Shown here one piece after another: positions 36,022 to 48,072 of a stretch of DNA of 64,000 nucleotides (its first letter is position 1; each line of letters begins with the position of its first letter). Source of the DNA: Lunularia cruciata. Taxonomy: Eukaryota; Streptophyta; Marchantiopsida; Lunulariales; Lunulariaceae. The notes beneath the pieces were generated by a model. That model saw only the letters and a list, made by a program, of their open reading frames with translations. It searched no databases and had not been told where the DNA came from. A program made the position numbers and the translations under genes. Location of the stretch: assembly GCA_948567375.1 (NCBI GenBank), contig OX419756.1, forward strand, positions 75,556,552 through 75,620,551, written 5' to 3'.

Positions 36022-38283
36022 ATGGGGAAACTTCCGGTTTTCTTTGGCAAGGATGGAGAAGATGTGGAGGCCTTTGTGAGAGACTTCAAGAGAGCTTGCA
36101 TAGGAAACAATGAGAGGAGGAAGAATGAGTGGGCCTCATTATTACCAGATTTCTTTGAGGATGCAACACTTACATGGTATGAGTCAGAATACCAAAAGAG
36201 AGAGAGGAGAGATGGGGAAGAGGAGTATTGGGAGACTTTGACTTCAACACTCATTGAGAACTTTCTTCCTGATGAGAGTTATGAGAGATTGATGAGTGAG
36301 GTAACATTTCTCAAGCAAGGAGATGGAGAGAAAGTGAGAGTCTATGTGGAAAGAGTGGAAAAGTTAGAGTCCAGATTTCACATAGTGTTGAGGAAGGGTG
36401 GGGATGATGTGGAGACTACAATGCTTGGCATAGGGGCCATGCTCAACAATGATTTTGTAGGAGGGTTGAGACCACAAATTAGAAGCAAGGTGAGATATGA
36501 AAAACCTTCTTCCAAGGTTGAAGCTATCAAGATTGCACTTCGTATGGAGGAGAGTTTGGAAGGAGATGAGAGTAATTTGGTGGTGAAGGAGGTTGTGCAT
36601 CCTCCTCAAGGATACAAGTATGGTGGAACTTCTGATACTTTGGTGACAAGGGTTGCACCACAAGTAGTAGTTGCTCCAATTCTTCCACCTCCACAAAAGG
36701 ATCCACTTCAAACCATCACAAAACAACTTGCGGATCTCAAGATCAATGTGGTGCAACTATGGGAGAAGAGAGAGGTGGATCAGAATGTAGGGAGAGGGCC
36801 TAGGAGTTATGGAAACTATCAATATAGAGGAGTTCAACCAGCCAACAATTTCAATGATAGAAATTGTTTTGGTTGTGGAGGAAGAGGCCATATCCAAAGG
36901 AATTGCCCAAATTCCACTTACCATGGAGGAAGGGGTTATGAGGGAGCCAATAGAGGGAAAGATGGTGGTAGTGAAACCCAAGTAGCTCCTAATCCAAACA
37001 AAGGTAAGGGGATAACATCCATAGATGTGGTGGAGAGCAAGTATGAGAAGGGAGAGTGCTCAAACTCCAAGAGTCTTAATTTGGAGCTTTTGGCACAAGA
37101 GAAGAAGAGAGTTTGTTTTGCAAAGGATGTTCACTCTTCTCAAGGATTTACTCCAAGCAAGGATACTCCTATGTCTACTAGGAGCACTCGCACCTCAACA
37201 CCATCAACAACAAAGACTCCAAGGAAGAAGTTGGGGATGGAGGACTTCTTGATCTCAAAGCAACAATGGAACTACAATGTGTTGGAGGATGTTGGTAGTC
37301 ACAAGGCTGACATCACAGTGGGCCAATTGATTGCTTTGAACCCTACCTTGAGAAAGGAGCTTAGAGGTGGTTTGAGTTCTACAAGGAGCAAGAGGAAGAG
37401 GAAGGAAAAAGTTCCAGTATCAATGGGGGTGGTGGATGCCAAGCCAGCACCATGGGAGGCTTGTGAATATGCCTCCAAGATTGATGTGAGAGTGAATGGC
37501 CACAACATCAAGGATGCATTGGTTGATGGAGGATCAGCCGTAAATGCCATGTCAGAAAGGTTGATGAAGAAGTTGGGTATGATACCCTCAAGAGCTTCAA
37601 CATTTGTGGTGAGCATGGCAAACAAGCAACAAGTTTGACCTGTAGGGGTGATGGATAAAGTGGTAGTTTCAGTTATGGGAGTTCAAAATCTCATGACTTT
37701 CCAAGTCTTGAAAGATTCAAGCTATGACTTACTTCTTGGGAGGCCATGGTTGAGAGCAGCACGCACAATTGATCGATGGCACAAAGGGTACTTGAGGATT
37801 GGGCCATCAAACCATAGAGCCACAATTCCTGTGACTAACACCACCAGCACTTCACATTCAGATACACCATCTTTTGATTATTGGGAATCAGATTCTGAAG
37901 AAGGAGCTTCAGGTGTGGACACAAGCATGGAGGAAGAGACTTCCATAGAGGAGTATGAATCTGAATCTGATTTAGATGTGTATCCCTTGTGTGCTATGGT
38001 TTTTGCACCTAAGCCAGAGGTTTTGAAGGACCCAGACAAATCACCATTGACACTTGAGGAGGTAGAGAGGTTAGCTACCCTCAAGTATGGCCCAAATGTT
38101 ACCAAGGAGGAGAAGGTGAGATTTGAGGAGATTTTTTGCAAGTTCATCCATGTGTTTGCTTTTAGTTACAAGGATTTGAAGGAAGTCAGCAAGATGGAGG
38201 AGCACAAGATAGAGGTGGATCACATGCAAGACCAATCCGCCAAAAGCAACGTCGCATTAGCCCACCAATATCTTTGGTTGTGA
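36022..38283 (+). pseudogene. gag-protease ORF of element A
   Basis: The first 538 codons are open, then TGA at 37636-37638, then the same frame continues to 38283. The gag part starts MGKLPVFFGKDGED and has the WYESEY and VRVYVERVEKLESRF regions of retrotransposon gag, then a CCHC knuckle at about residue 283. The protease (about residue 490 on) has ALVDGGSAVNAMS in place of the usual D-T/S-G, and DLLLGRPWL near its end. A one-base loss near 38240 moves the frame to the RT. The start ATG follows purine-rich leader. Confidence 0.85.
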
Positions 38284-39164
38284 AGGAGGAGATTGATAAG
38301 CTCAAGGAGGCTAGATTTATCTTTGAGGTGGAGAATTCAGAATGGGTGTCTCCAATTGTCATTGTGAAGAAAAAGAATGGCAAGCTTTGGGTATGTGTTG
38401 ATTACAAGAAGCTCAATGATGTTACCAAGAAGGACTACTACCCATTGCCATTCATTGATAAGATCTTGGAGGAGGTTGCAGGTCATGAGAGGTACAGTTC
38501 TGGAGATGGTTATAGTGGATACAACCAAATCAAGATTGCACCAAAGCATCAACAACTCACCACGTTCACCACACCGTGGGGAACTTACGCTTTCAAGGTC
38601 ATGCCTTTTGGGCTTTGCAATGCTCCAGCCACATTCCAACGGTTCATGAACAAGGTATTTGAACCTTTCATTGGGAAATTTGTGAGAGACTTCATTGATG
38701 ACTTTTGTGTCTATGGGAGCAAGGAAGAGCACTTTGAGCACCTAATCAAAGTCTTGCAATGTTTGGATGAGGCAAATGCATCACTCAACCCAAAGAAGTG
38801 CATTTTTGGATGTGAAGAAGGTCTTCTTTTGGGGCACATCATCTCCAAGGATGGAATAGCAGTTGATCTTGAGAAGGTGAGGAAAATATCATACCTTCCA
38901 TTCCCTTCAAGCTTGACAAAGTTACGCCAATTCTTGGGGATGGTTGGGTACTATAGGAGGTTCATCTTCTCATTTTCCAACAAGGCTTATGCATTGACCA
39001 TCTACATGAAGGAGGGTGTAGATTACATGGTGATTTTGGAAGACAAGGAGGCTCTCAAAGCTTTTGAGGAGCTGAAGCAATCCCTTGTTGTAGCTCCAAT
39101 TCTTGCTAAACCTGATTGGAGTAAGCCTTTCATCCTCTACACTGATGCTTCTATATGTATATAG
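38274..39164 (+). pseudogene. Reverse transcriptase of element A
   Basis: It opens with VVKEEIDKLKEARFIFEVEN, then WVSPIVIVKKKNGKLWVCVD, YNQIKIAP, MPFGLCNAPATFQRFM and the catalytic FIDDF (YxDD type). RT connection LRQFLGMVGYYRRFI follows. It stops at ILYTDAS, where a foldback insertion (39144-39186) breaks the frame at the start of RNase H. Confidence 0.88.
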
Positions 39165-39186
39165 AAGCATCTTCTAAGATGCTTCT
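39144..39186. repeat. Foldback insertion at the RT/RNase H junction of element A
   Basis: GATGCTTCTATAT, GT and its exact reverse complement (39144-39171) are followed by a second, overlapping 10-base inverted repeat (AGAAGCATCT / AGATGCTTCT, 39163-39186). The other family A copy (63.84 kb) has only a single GATGCTTCT at this place. This pattern is what a replication template switch leaves behind. Confidence 0.8.
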
Positions 39187-40113
39187 AAATGTAGCTATAG
39201 GATGCACTCTTAGTCAATTAGACCAAGATAGGCATGATCATCCAATAGCTTATGCTAGTAGGCAGATGGTTTCAGCAGAGAAGAACTACTCTGTCACGGA
39301 GAGAGAAGGGTTGGCAGTGATCTTTGGTCTCAAGAAGTTTAGACACTACTTGATTGGAGGGAAAGCCACAATTGTCATGGATCACAAGGTTTTGAAGTAC
39401 ATCTTCAACAAGCCTAAAGTTGAAGGGAGACTAGCAAGGTGGATGATACTCTTGTCTGAGTATGACTACACCATTGAGGATAGGCCAGGAAAGAAACATG
39501 CAAATGCTGATTTGTTATCTATAGCCTATGATCATGATGGAGATGAGCCAGTGGATGATTCCTTCCCGGATGAGGAGCTCATGACAATCTCAATCACTCA
39601 AGAGATTCCAATGGAGTACAAGGAGATTGTGGATTTTGTGACAAGAGGTAACTATCCAGAAGGGATGCATGCTAAGGAGAGGAAGGCCCTTGTAGCAAGA
39701 TCTAGACCTTACACAATGGTGGAGGATATTATTTTTCACCAAGGAGTAGATGGTCTACTTCAAAGAGCAGTGGGTAAGGAAGAGTCTATCCTACTCATAA
39801 AGGAGTTTCATGAAAGTTTAGTATGTGGTGGACACTTTGCAAGAAAGGTGACTGCTTTCAAGATTCTAAATGCAGGTTACCATTGGAAAGGGATTTTCAA
39901 GGATTGTCTTGATTATTGCAAAACTTGTCATGTTTGTCAAGCTTTTGCAGAAAGTCTACATCCATTGCACCACTTAGATCAATTCCATTACTAGGACCTT
40001 TTGAGAAGTGGGGAATTGATTTTGTAGGACCTCTCAATAGAACCCCAAGGAACAATCGGTACATTGTGGTAGTAGTGATTACCTTACCAGGTGAGTTAAG
40101 GCTCGACCATTGA
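39155..40113 (+). pseudogene. RNase H and integrase N-terminal part of element A
   Basis: The first 280 codons give RNase H (VAIGCTLSQLDQD, YASRQMVSAEKNYSVTERE, LKYIFNKP) and the integrase zinc-binding region (H..H with CKTCHVCQAF). A one-base loss near 39950 shifts to another frame, which carries the first catalytic Asp (WGIDFVGPLNRTPRNNRYIV), ending at 40113. Confidence 0.85.
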
Positions 40114-40927
40114 GGGACAAGAATGAAATGAAGTGGGTAGATTTCTTTATGAACGCATTATCACTAAGTTTGGATGCCCTTTGGAGTTGGTTTTTGATAG
40201 AGGAGGAGAGTTTACAAGAAGCATTACTACAGCCATGCTATGACATTTCTCTATCACACATAGAGTAACTACATCCTATAAGCCAAATTCCAATGGCTTG
40301 GCAGAGAGAACCAATCAGACCTTGTGCATGATGTTGGCCAAAGATGCAGAAATGGAGGGAGCCAAACATCATTGGGACAAGAGGATTCATGCAGTTTTGT
40401 GGGAGTATAGGACAACCATGAAGACTTCCACCAAATATTCTCCATTTCAATTGGTGTATGGTATTGAGTCTACCTTACCTATTCACTTTGATCTTCCTAC
40501 CTTCCAAAGCATTCACAAGAGATTGAAGAAAGCACAAGGAGGTGATGCAGAGAAGTCAAGGAAGGATCAACTCAGGGAGTTGGAAGAGGCAAGAGCAGTT
40601 GCTATGGTTCAAGTGGAGCAAGCCCAAAGGAAACAAAAGGAGAGCTATGACAAGAGGCAAGGCAAGAAGAAGGTGGAGCCTTGCAAGGAAGGTGATTGGG
40701 TAATGCTGTTTGATTCCATTCGATTCAAGAGAGTGCAAAAGAAGTTTTTGCCTAAGTACTTTGGACCTTTCATAGTGGAGAAGGTGTAGGGCAATTACAC
40801 CTATGATCTCAAGGAGTTGGGAGGAAGACACTTTGATAGGATTAACCATGATAAGTTGAAGATGTATCATAGAAGGTAGAGAGACCTTCACTTTGAGGAC
40901 AAAGTGAAAACTTAGTCCAGGGGTAAA
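40114..40927 (+). pseudogene. Integrase core end and C-terminus of element A
   Basis: The segment contains LVFDRGGEF (second Asp), an in-frame TGA at 40237-40239 just before the HRVTTSYKPNSNG stretch, then an ORF 40298-40789 with AERTNQTLCMM (catalytic Glu) and the C-terminal GDWVMLFDS and KYFGPFIVEKV. A TAG at 40787 precedes the last 25 codons (YDLKELGGRHFDRINHDKLK). The TGA before HRVTTSY is also present in the copy at 62.8 kb. Confidence 0.85.
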
Positions 40928-41622
40928 TGTAACACCCATTTATGCATGTGTGTGGTATTGTGATATTTAGCTTGGTATTACAAGTACTTAAGAGATATTA
41001 TTTATATAGAGATAAAGGATGGTTCTATATTAGTCATGGTTAGCTAAAGTTAGTCATAGCTAAGATAGAGGGAACCTTACTTTAGAGGAAGTAGAAAAGA
41101 TGAACACCACTATTTGGGATTTTAGTGTGTTGACTTGGTATTATTCCTAAGTGTTTGGCTTTGAGGAAAGAGTTGAGAACTCTTGGGCCCGCAAGCCTTT
41201 TTGTTTTGGATTCTTCTTTAATCCAAGGATAGCCCATGTGAAGGAATCCTTGACTTAGTGGTTGGGTCAAGATGAACACCACATGCTTAGGGGAATATGC
41301 CCATGTGAATAATTATTCCTTTCTACTTTTTGACTTTACTTGACTTTTAGTCTAGTAACTTGAGTTACTATGGTAATTAGTAACTTTGGTACGTAACTAT
41401 TTCACAAGTATCTAAACAAGGGGTGAGGAGGTACTCATCATCCTTTCATTTGCAACTATCTCTCTCTCTCATTGAGTTCTCTAGTGAGCAATGTCTTGAG
41501 TCTTGGAGTGTTAGCCTTGGAAGAGTATGATGGAGTTGGGGTTCTTTGCCTTCTTAGTCCATGATGCGCTACTATAATAGCCATCAGAGGTTCATCTTGA
41601 GTGAGAGACAGGCCGGCTCACA
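40928..41622 (+). repeat. 3' LTR of element A (695 bp)
   Basis: It begins TGTAACACCC after AGTCCAGGGGTAAA (a weak polypurine tract) and ends GGCTCACA. It is a near-identical partner of 33765-34454. Confidence 0.92.
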
Positions 41623-42597
41623 GACATCAATGGCAAGTACTGTGAAGATTATGATAACAATCTATAGAAACCTCCAACAACGATATACAATTCTACTTTA
41701 TGTTAGAGAAGAAACTAATTTGGTGATTGAGAGGTCAATTTCAAGGATGATGAATGAGCCAACTATAAATATACTCAACACTTGATTTATCTCTCAAGTT
41801 TAATAGTGTAAAATGTCAATTATTTAGCACAAATTGCACTTTGAAATGAATCAAATGCTCATTTGTATTAACCAATTACAGTCCAACATAATCATGGCTT
41901 ATAGTTTTAACATTTGAAAGAACACTATGTTTGAAAAAATCCATGGCAATATAATGATATTTCTTCATGAGATAGATCAAAGTTTGTTAACATTCTTGGA
42001 ATCATTTGAAACATGGATTATTGTTGATTTGAGCTTACTCATCTAAACTACACAAGATGTACCCAAATTGACAAACATATTTCTAGATGAGAAGCATCTA
42101 TAATAACACATATGCTATCTGGAGCTTGGCATTTCATATGCCTTAGTCCTTGCTACAATCTTTGAGATCTCTAGCTAGTTTAGCCAATTTGGTCTATCAT
42201 GTTGAATTCAATTGTAAGGAGACTTGGGTAGAAATTGTGATTCCATCTTAAATGAATTCTAGAATTTGGAAGCTTGGAAATTTTCACTTGATAATAGAGG
42301 TAGGCAAATTTTATTTTTATTAATATCTGTAATGAAAACCTTGACTAGAATCAAATTATCTTATGTATGTCCTCTTATGTTTATGCATGCAATATTGCTT
42401 GAAGTCCGTATGCCAAAATCTCTCTTGTTTCCACCAAAAAAAATATACCAATAAACTAAATACCACAAATTATGACAAGGCATGGCTCCATAGAGGCTAC
42501 AATAGGATTGTTGCCTAAAACCCTAAGGGTGTGGGTACCAATCCCACACCATAAAACCCAACTTTCATTTATGGTCCTTAGGTCTATCAAGGGTTAG
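41623..42597. other. Spacer between elements A and G1
   Basis: AT-rich, no gene. It contains a tRNA-like stretch near 42477-42552, listed separately. Confidence 0.5.
42477..42552 (+). repeat. tRNA-like stretch, possible SINE head
   Basis: It contains ATGGCTCCATAGAGGC, resembling an RNA polymerase III A box, and about 45 bases later GTGTGGGTACCAATCCCACAC, a T-arm-like hairpin resembling a B box (GGTTCRANTCC) with changes. It does not fold as a complete tRNA by eye. A tRNA-derived SINE or tRNA fossil is possible; chance is not excluded. Confidence 0.3.
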
Positions 42598-43083
42598 TGT
42601 AACAATATGGAGTTTAGCAATGAAGTTAGTCAAGGCTTAAAAAGTAACAAATGGGTCAAATTAGCCTAGAATATTCTAAAAGTATCTAAGAAGCTATTTG
42701 GTACCTTCCAAGTGTTGTGTAACATGCATGCCAAGTGGCAACTTTTAGAAGGAAGCTTCTTGGGAAGCTTCTCGACTAGCTTAGCTTGCATCCCAAGAAG
42801 GTAGCTTCTAGAAACTTCCAATGGGCTTAGCTTGCATGCCAAGTAGGTGGTTTCTAAAAGGGAGCTTCTTGAGAAGTTGGTGCAAGCCAAGTTTCTCAGT
42901 TAACTTGGCTTGCACCAAGAAAGTGGCTCAAAGAAGTTTCTTGAGAAACTTCTCAAGAGCCTTGTATGCTCCCTATAAATACCAAAGCCAAAGTTCATGT
43001 TAGACATTTGGAGTTTCTCACACTCAAGTGTCCCTAAGTGATCTTCTATTCTCCTTTTTCTCTCTTCAGTCTTATTTTTTACA
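42598..43083 (+). repeat. 5' LTR of G1 (486 bp)
   Basis: It begins TGTAACAATATGG and ends CTTATTTTTTACA, with TATAAATA at about 42974 as a likely TATA box. It is rich in AAGCTTCT and TTCTAGAA units; TTCTAGAAACTTC at 42806-42818 is a perfect three-unit heat-shock-element pattern. Confidence 0.9.
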
Positions 43084-43097
43084 TTGGTATCAAAGCA
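43084..43097 (+). promoter_or_regulatory. Primer binding site of G1 (initiator Met tRNA type)
   Basis: TTGGTATCAAAGCA follows the LTR directly. It matches TGGTATCAGAGC, the usual plant retrotransposon site complementary to the 3' end of initiator tRNA-Met, with one change. Confidence 0.8.
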
Positions 43098-43339
43098 AGA
43101 ATATGATGGATGGAATTTATGGACCACCAAATCTATTTTTGCCAAACCATTGAGATTTTCATATCTAAGTTTTGCCTAAGCATTTCACACAATTCATCAC
43201 CTCATACTTTGGGTAGAATTTTTAGAATGTGATCACCTTGTCCAACAAACCCTTGGTACTTTGGGTTGTAACATATGGAGAATGGTGGACGTGTTGCACC
43301 TATGTGTTAATAAATTAGATAAATTGAGAATAGTGTGAT

Positions 43340-46300
43340 ATTATAGTAACCATGGTGGCAATAGCAGAGGTTATCATTGTTATGCAATAACAAATCAAGC
43401 ACCTTACTTGATTGTTGGATGAACAAGACCATCAACGACAAGAGCACATAGAGAGAGAACCAATTTGAGAAGTAGAAGACCAATTCCAATTTCCCAATAC
43501 CCAAGGTATTTGAAGGCAAGAATTATTTTGGTGCAATGGAGAATTTTTCTGTTTGACTATGAATGTTATTTTAAAGCTACCAATCTTCAAGATGAAGGGA
43601 AACAGGTTCTCTTGGCTTCCAGCCAATTGGATGGAGTAGTAAAGTTATGGTGGTGATTCCAAGTAGATGAAGTTGAATGGCAATTTGTTGCACCAATCTT
43701 AACTTGGGTAGGATCCAAGAGTGTAATAATTAGTCAATTCCAAGCTATAAATGATGCACAAGCTACACAAGATAGGTTGGCAGAGTTGAAGCAAATTTTC
43801 TCTATAAGAAGTTATATCATGCAATCTTAAACACCATCATGCAACTTCCAAATATTCTAGAAGGTGAAGATCTTGATCAATTTATGAGGGGCTTGAAGTC
43901 ATGAACCAAATTAGAGGTAACTATGCAAGAGCTACAACACTTGGAGGAAGCCATATAGTTGGCCAAACGGTTTGATTTCTTGGTTATAACAACTTGGTCT
44001 CAACCTTGACCTCCATAAAACCTACCAATACACTACACATGGGTAGATAAGTCTGCACCAATGGAGATTGATGTTATTCAACGGAGCTACTTGGCACTAT
44101 AGATAGAGAAAAATTGTGACAAAGTGGTGGTTATTTCTATTATCGCCAAATTGGACATTGCATCGTTGAATGTCCACTCAAGAATGGGCAGCCTCAACAA
44201 GTCACCCAGATGGAGTTTGTGAAGTAGAATGATCAGGGAAACAAAGAATCCTAGTAGGAGATTTTGAGCCACCTATTAAGAACTTGATTAGTTCCAATGG
44301 GATCAATGGCTCAACCTATGCAAGTTTGCTTCATTTCCAAGCTATGATATCTAATCATGATTGTAAGATTTTGGTTGATTTTGGAAATTTGGAGAATTTC
44401 ATATCCATATAATTAGCAAAGGAATTATGTATTTCTATGAAGCCAGTAATTGGGAAGTAGATTGATGATGGTGGATGGTAGAAATGATTTTGCATCCGTA
44501 CCTCACATCTTGTTACATTTGGAGTATTTGGAGTGTATGAGGTTTGTAGTGGCACCTTTACACTATGATATCATTTTGGGTTTGCCTTGTCTTGAACATC
44601 AAAAGGTTCAATTTGATTGGACCCGATGATAATTCAAGTACAACACCAAGGTAGGAATTATAGGTTAGATTTTTTGGCACCTTTGAGTAAGATACCTAAG
44701 AATAATCAATCCCAAGGTGGGAAATTTGTCAAGAAGGCAACCATAGAGCAAGCTTTGAAGAGAGATAAGTCCCAAGATGGGCAATTGGTCAATAAACCAA
44801 CCATGGGAAATTTGTCAGCAAAGTAGCCATAGAACAAGCTTTGGAGGAAGATAAGTATATTTTGCAATGTGGATCAAGCCGATTGCACAAGGAGAATCTA
44901 ATGAGGGTGAGGAGTCTCATCAAGCAATAGTTCATCAAATAGTTTAGGAGTTTTTGGATGTGTTTTTGGATGATATGCAAGAGGAATTACCCCCTAATCA
45001 TGGTATGTTCAAGATTGAGTTATTGCCAAGGAATACTCCAATGAGTTGATCAATCTATCAACTCTCACCAAAGGAGTTAGAAGAGTTGCAAACAACACTT
45101 ATGGAGTTGTTGGAGAAGGATCCCATATGACATAATACATCTCCTTGGGGAGGACTGGTACTATTTGTTCCAAAGAAGGATGGAGTACTTCATTTCTATA
45201 TTGATTACTATGGGCTCAATAAACAAACAATGAAGAATGCACTTGCCTCAAATTGATGACTTGCTTGATCAATTGAGTGGAGCACAATATTTCTCCAAGT
45301 TGGATCTTCACAAATGGGCTATTGGCAAATCCCCATTGATAGGGAGGATGTGAAAAAAAATCACTTTTTGCATAAGGTATGGATATTTTGAATGGAGAGT
45401 TCAACTTTTTGGGCTCATTAATGCTCCAATAGTCTTCATGGATCAGATGCATTGGGTGTTGGATGGACTCTTGGACCAATACATGGTGGTGTTCTTGGAT
45501 GATATTTTAATCTATAGCAAGACAAAGGTAGAACACGTAAATCATATGCAAGAAGTCCTAAAATGACCACGTTAATGTTAGTTTTATTGCAAGAAGTCAA
45601 AGTGTGCCTTTTTGCAAAAGGAAGTTACCTTCTTGGGTCACAAGATCTCATCAAAAGGGATCAGGATGGAAGAGGAGAAAATCAAGGCTATTACTAATTA
45701 GCATACTCTAAAGGATGCCACAAAGGTGCAAGCATTCAATGGGTTTGAAATTTTGTCTTGATGGTTCATCCACTATTATGCACATGTGGCAGCACCATTG
45801 ATTGACCTCTTGAAATATCAAGCATTCAATGGAATGCAAAGCATGAAGAAGCATTCCACAAGTTGAAACATATGGCGTCTTCAAGACCCATTCTTCAACC
45901 ATATGATCCTCAACTACCTTGTGTGGTTGACTTTGATGCTTCTAACTTTGCCATTGGAGTTGTGTTGCAGCAAGAATTTTCAAATGGGTTACATCCCATT
46001 GCTTTTGTGTCTCACCAATTAAACACCACATAAAGTAATTACTCTACTCAAGATCAAGAACAACTAGCAATGGTATATGTCACCAAGGTATGGAGGCATT
46101 ATCTCATGGGAAAACATATGATCATGTGATTTGATCACCAACCTTATTGCAGACATTACATTTAGAACACATGAGGAGTCAACGTCATCAATGGGAGGAG
46201 CAACTCCAACTTTTTGACATCAAACTTGAGTACAAACCCAGTTGGTTCCATGTTATCCTTGATTTTATCAAAACAACCTAATTTGAAATCTCTTCTTCTC

Positions 46301-47733
46301 ATCACTATGGCAATTATGATGGTGTCAATTGACTCCAAGGTCCAAATTGAGTTTAGGATAGCTCTACAACATGATCACTTCTTTCAGATGGTACAAGGTC
46401 CTCTTACAACATGTGACAAGTAGTATAACACTTTCTCCTTCAAGGAAGGCCTCTTATTCCATGAGGACCAAATATATGTTCTAGCCAAGGGTGATCTCCA
46501 ACTTGTGCGCCTCCAAGAAGCCCATGACTTACTATGACTTACCACTCAGTGGTCACATGGGTATGGACAAGACCTTGGGTACCCTCCAACACCAATGGTG
46601 GTGGCTAAACATGGCATGAGATGTTTGAGAGTTTTTCCAATCATGTGAGAGTTGCCAACATAACAAGGCCAACAACCAAACACCAAGTGGACTCCTTCAA
46701 CCACTCCTCATTCCATATGCTCAATGGGAGCATGTGAGCTTGGATTTCATTACATCCTTGCCCAAGACAAAGCAATGTCACATAGCAATAGTGGTGTTTG
46801 TGGATAAGCTTAGTAAGCAAATCCATTTGGCACCAACCTTTGATACCATGGATGCTCCAACATTGGCACAGATCTACTTTGGCATTGTCTTCAAACATCA
46901 TGGGATGCATCTTGTACTCATCTCTAACCATGATCCTTGATTCATTGGAAAATTTTAGCAAACACTCCTCTAAATACTTGGCACCAAGCTTGCTTGGTCC
47001 ATGGCTTATCATTCTCAAACTAATGGACAAACTTAATGTGCAAATTGCACCTTGGAAGATATGCTTTGTGCCTTCATCAACATTCACCATACCAATTGAG
47101 ATGAATGTCTTGAAGTTATGGAGTTTGCATACAATAATTCCAAATAGACAAGCACCAGATTCTCTCCTTTCTCTCTTAATTTTGAGCAAGATCCACTTGT
47201 TCCACACTCTCTTCTTGCTCTTCCTCCATCTTATGTCCCTCATAATTCCACCTTCTTGATCACCATATCCCAATCTCTCCAATAGCCAAATCTTATCTCC
47301 CTGTTGCTCAAAATCATTAGAAACAATATGCAGACTGCCATCGTCATGATCTCACCTTTAAAGTTGGTGATAAGGTCATCCTCTCATCTAGTAACCTCCC
47401 CTTCCCACTTGATATCCAAGTCTATAAACTTGCTCCTAATTTGATGTCACCCATATCATCTCTCTTGTTGCTTAACAAATCAACTTGTCTTGCCTTGTCA
47501 TATGCATATCCACCTTATCTTTCATATGTCCAAGTTGGAACCCTTTGTTCCTAATCCATCTTCTTTTTCCTCTTGTATCCAACCTCCTCTTCTTCCCATC
47601 CCTATCAATGATAATGAAGAGTATGAAGTTGATTGGATCCTTACATGTTGCCACATTCAACAACATATAAAGTACAAGTACCTCTGAAAGGGTATCCACT
47701 TCATGATACCACTAGGGAGCCTCTTTCTCATCT
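43340..47733 (+). pseudogene. G1 gag-pol remnant with chromodomain
   Basis: The order by reading is: gag (43.4-44.1 kb); knuckle remnant YYRQIGHCIVECP (44.13-44.17); protease KILVDFGNLEN (44.37); a tandem-repeat spacer (44.7-44.83); RT (45.0-45.66 kb) with VVFLDDILIYSKT; RNase H (45.9-46.15). The integrase (46.6-47.2 kb) has SLDFITSLPKTKQCHIAIVV and DKLSKQIHLAPTF. The chromodomain (47.6-47.73) has NDNEEYEVDWIL. Dozens of stops and shifts are present. The last bases here, CATCT, are duplicated at 53264-53268. Confidence 0.85.
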
Positions 47734-48072
47734 TGTAAAGACCAAGACCAAGGAGAGAACTAGGAGAATGGAAGTTCACATTGGGAAACTTGAATGAGAG
47801 AACCATCCAAATGCCTATCATGAGCTTTGGCTTTGGTTTTTATAGGTAGCATACAAGGCTCTTGAGAAGCTTCTCAAGAAGCTTCCTTCTAGAAGCCACC
47901 TACTTGGCATGCAAGCTAAGCTAGTTGGAGCTTCTAGAAGCTATTTACTTGAGGTGCAAGCTAAGCTAGCCGAGACGCTTCCCAGATACTTCTAGAATAT
48001 TCTAGGCTAATTTGTCTTATTTTCTACTTTGTTAGCCCTACTAACTTTGTTGCTAAACTCCATATTGTTACA
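47734..48072 (-). repeat. 3' LTR of G2 (339 bp, internally shortened)
   Basis: On the minus strand it begins TGTAACAATATGG at 48072 and ends TCTTTACA at 47734. It lacks a block of the AAGCTTCT-rich middle present in the longer G LTRs. Confidence 0.88.

Larger units (their letters stand above)
33765..41622 (+). mobile_element. Family A Ty3/gypsy LTR retrotransposon, near full length, defective
   Basis: Its 7.86 kb contain a 5' LTR (33765-34454), primer site, long leader with an extra zinc-knuckle ORF, gag-protease, RT, RNase H, integrase and a 3' LTR (40928-41622). Coding is broken by stops, single-base shifts and a foldback insertion. Flanking five-mers TGGCC and GACAT do not match, so the usual target-site duplication is missing. 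No chromodomain was seen after the integrase. The order gag-PR-RT-RH-IN defines Ty3/gypsy. A second copy of the family enters from the right window edge on the other strand. Confidence 0.93.

Noticed and set aside
33765-41622. Calling element A an active, autonomous retrotransposon
   Set aside because: At least three frame changes and several stops break gag-protease, RNase H and integrase.
46641-47282. 213-codon minus ORF
   Set aside because: Antisense to the G1 integrase, which is clearly encoded on the plus strand.
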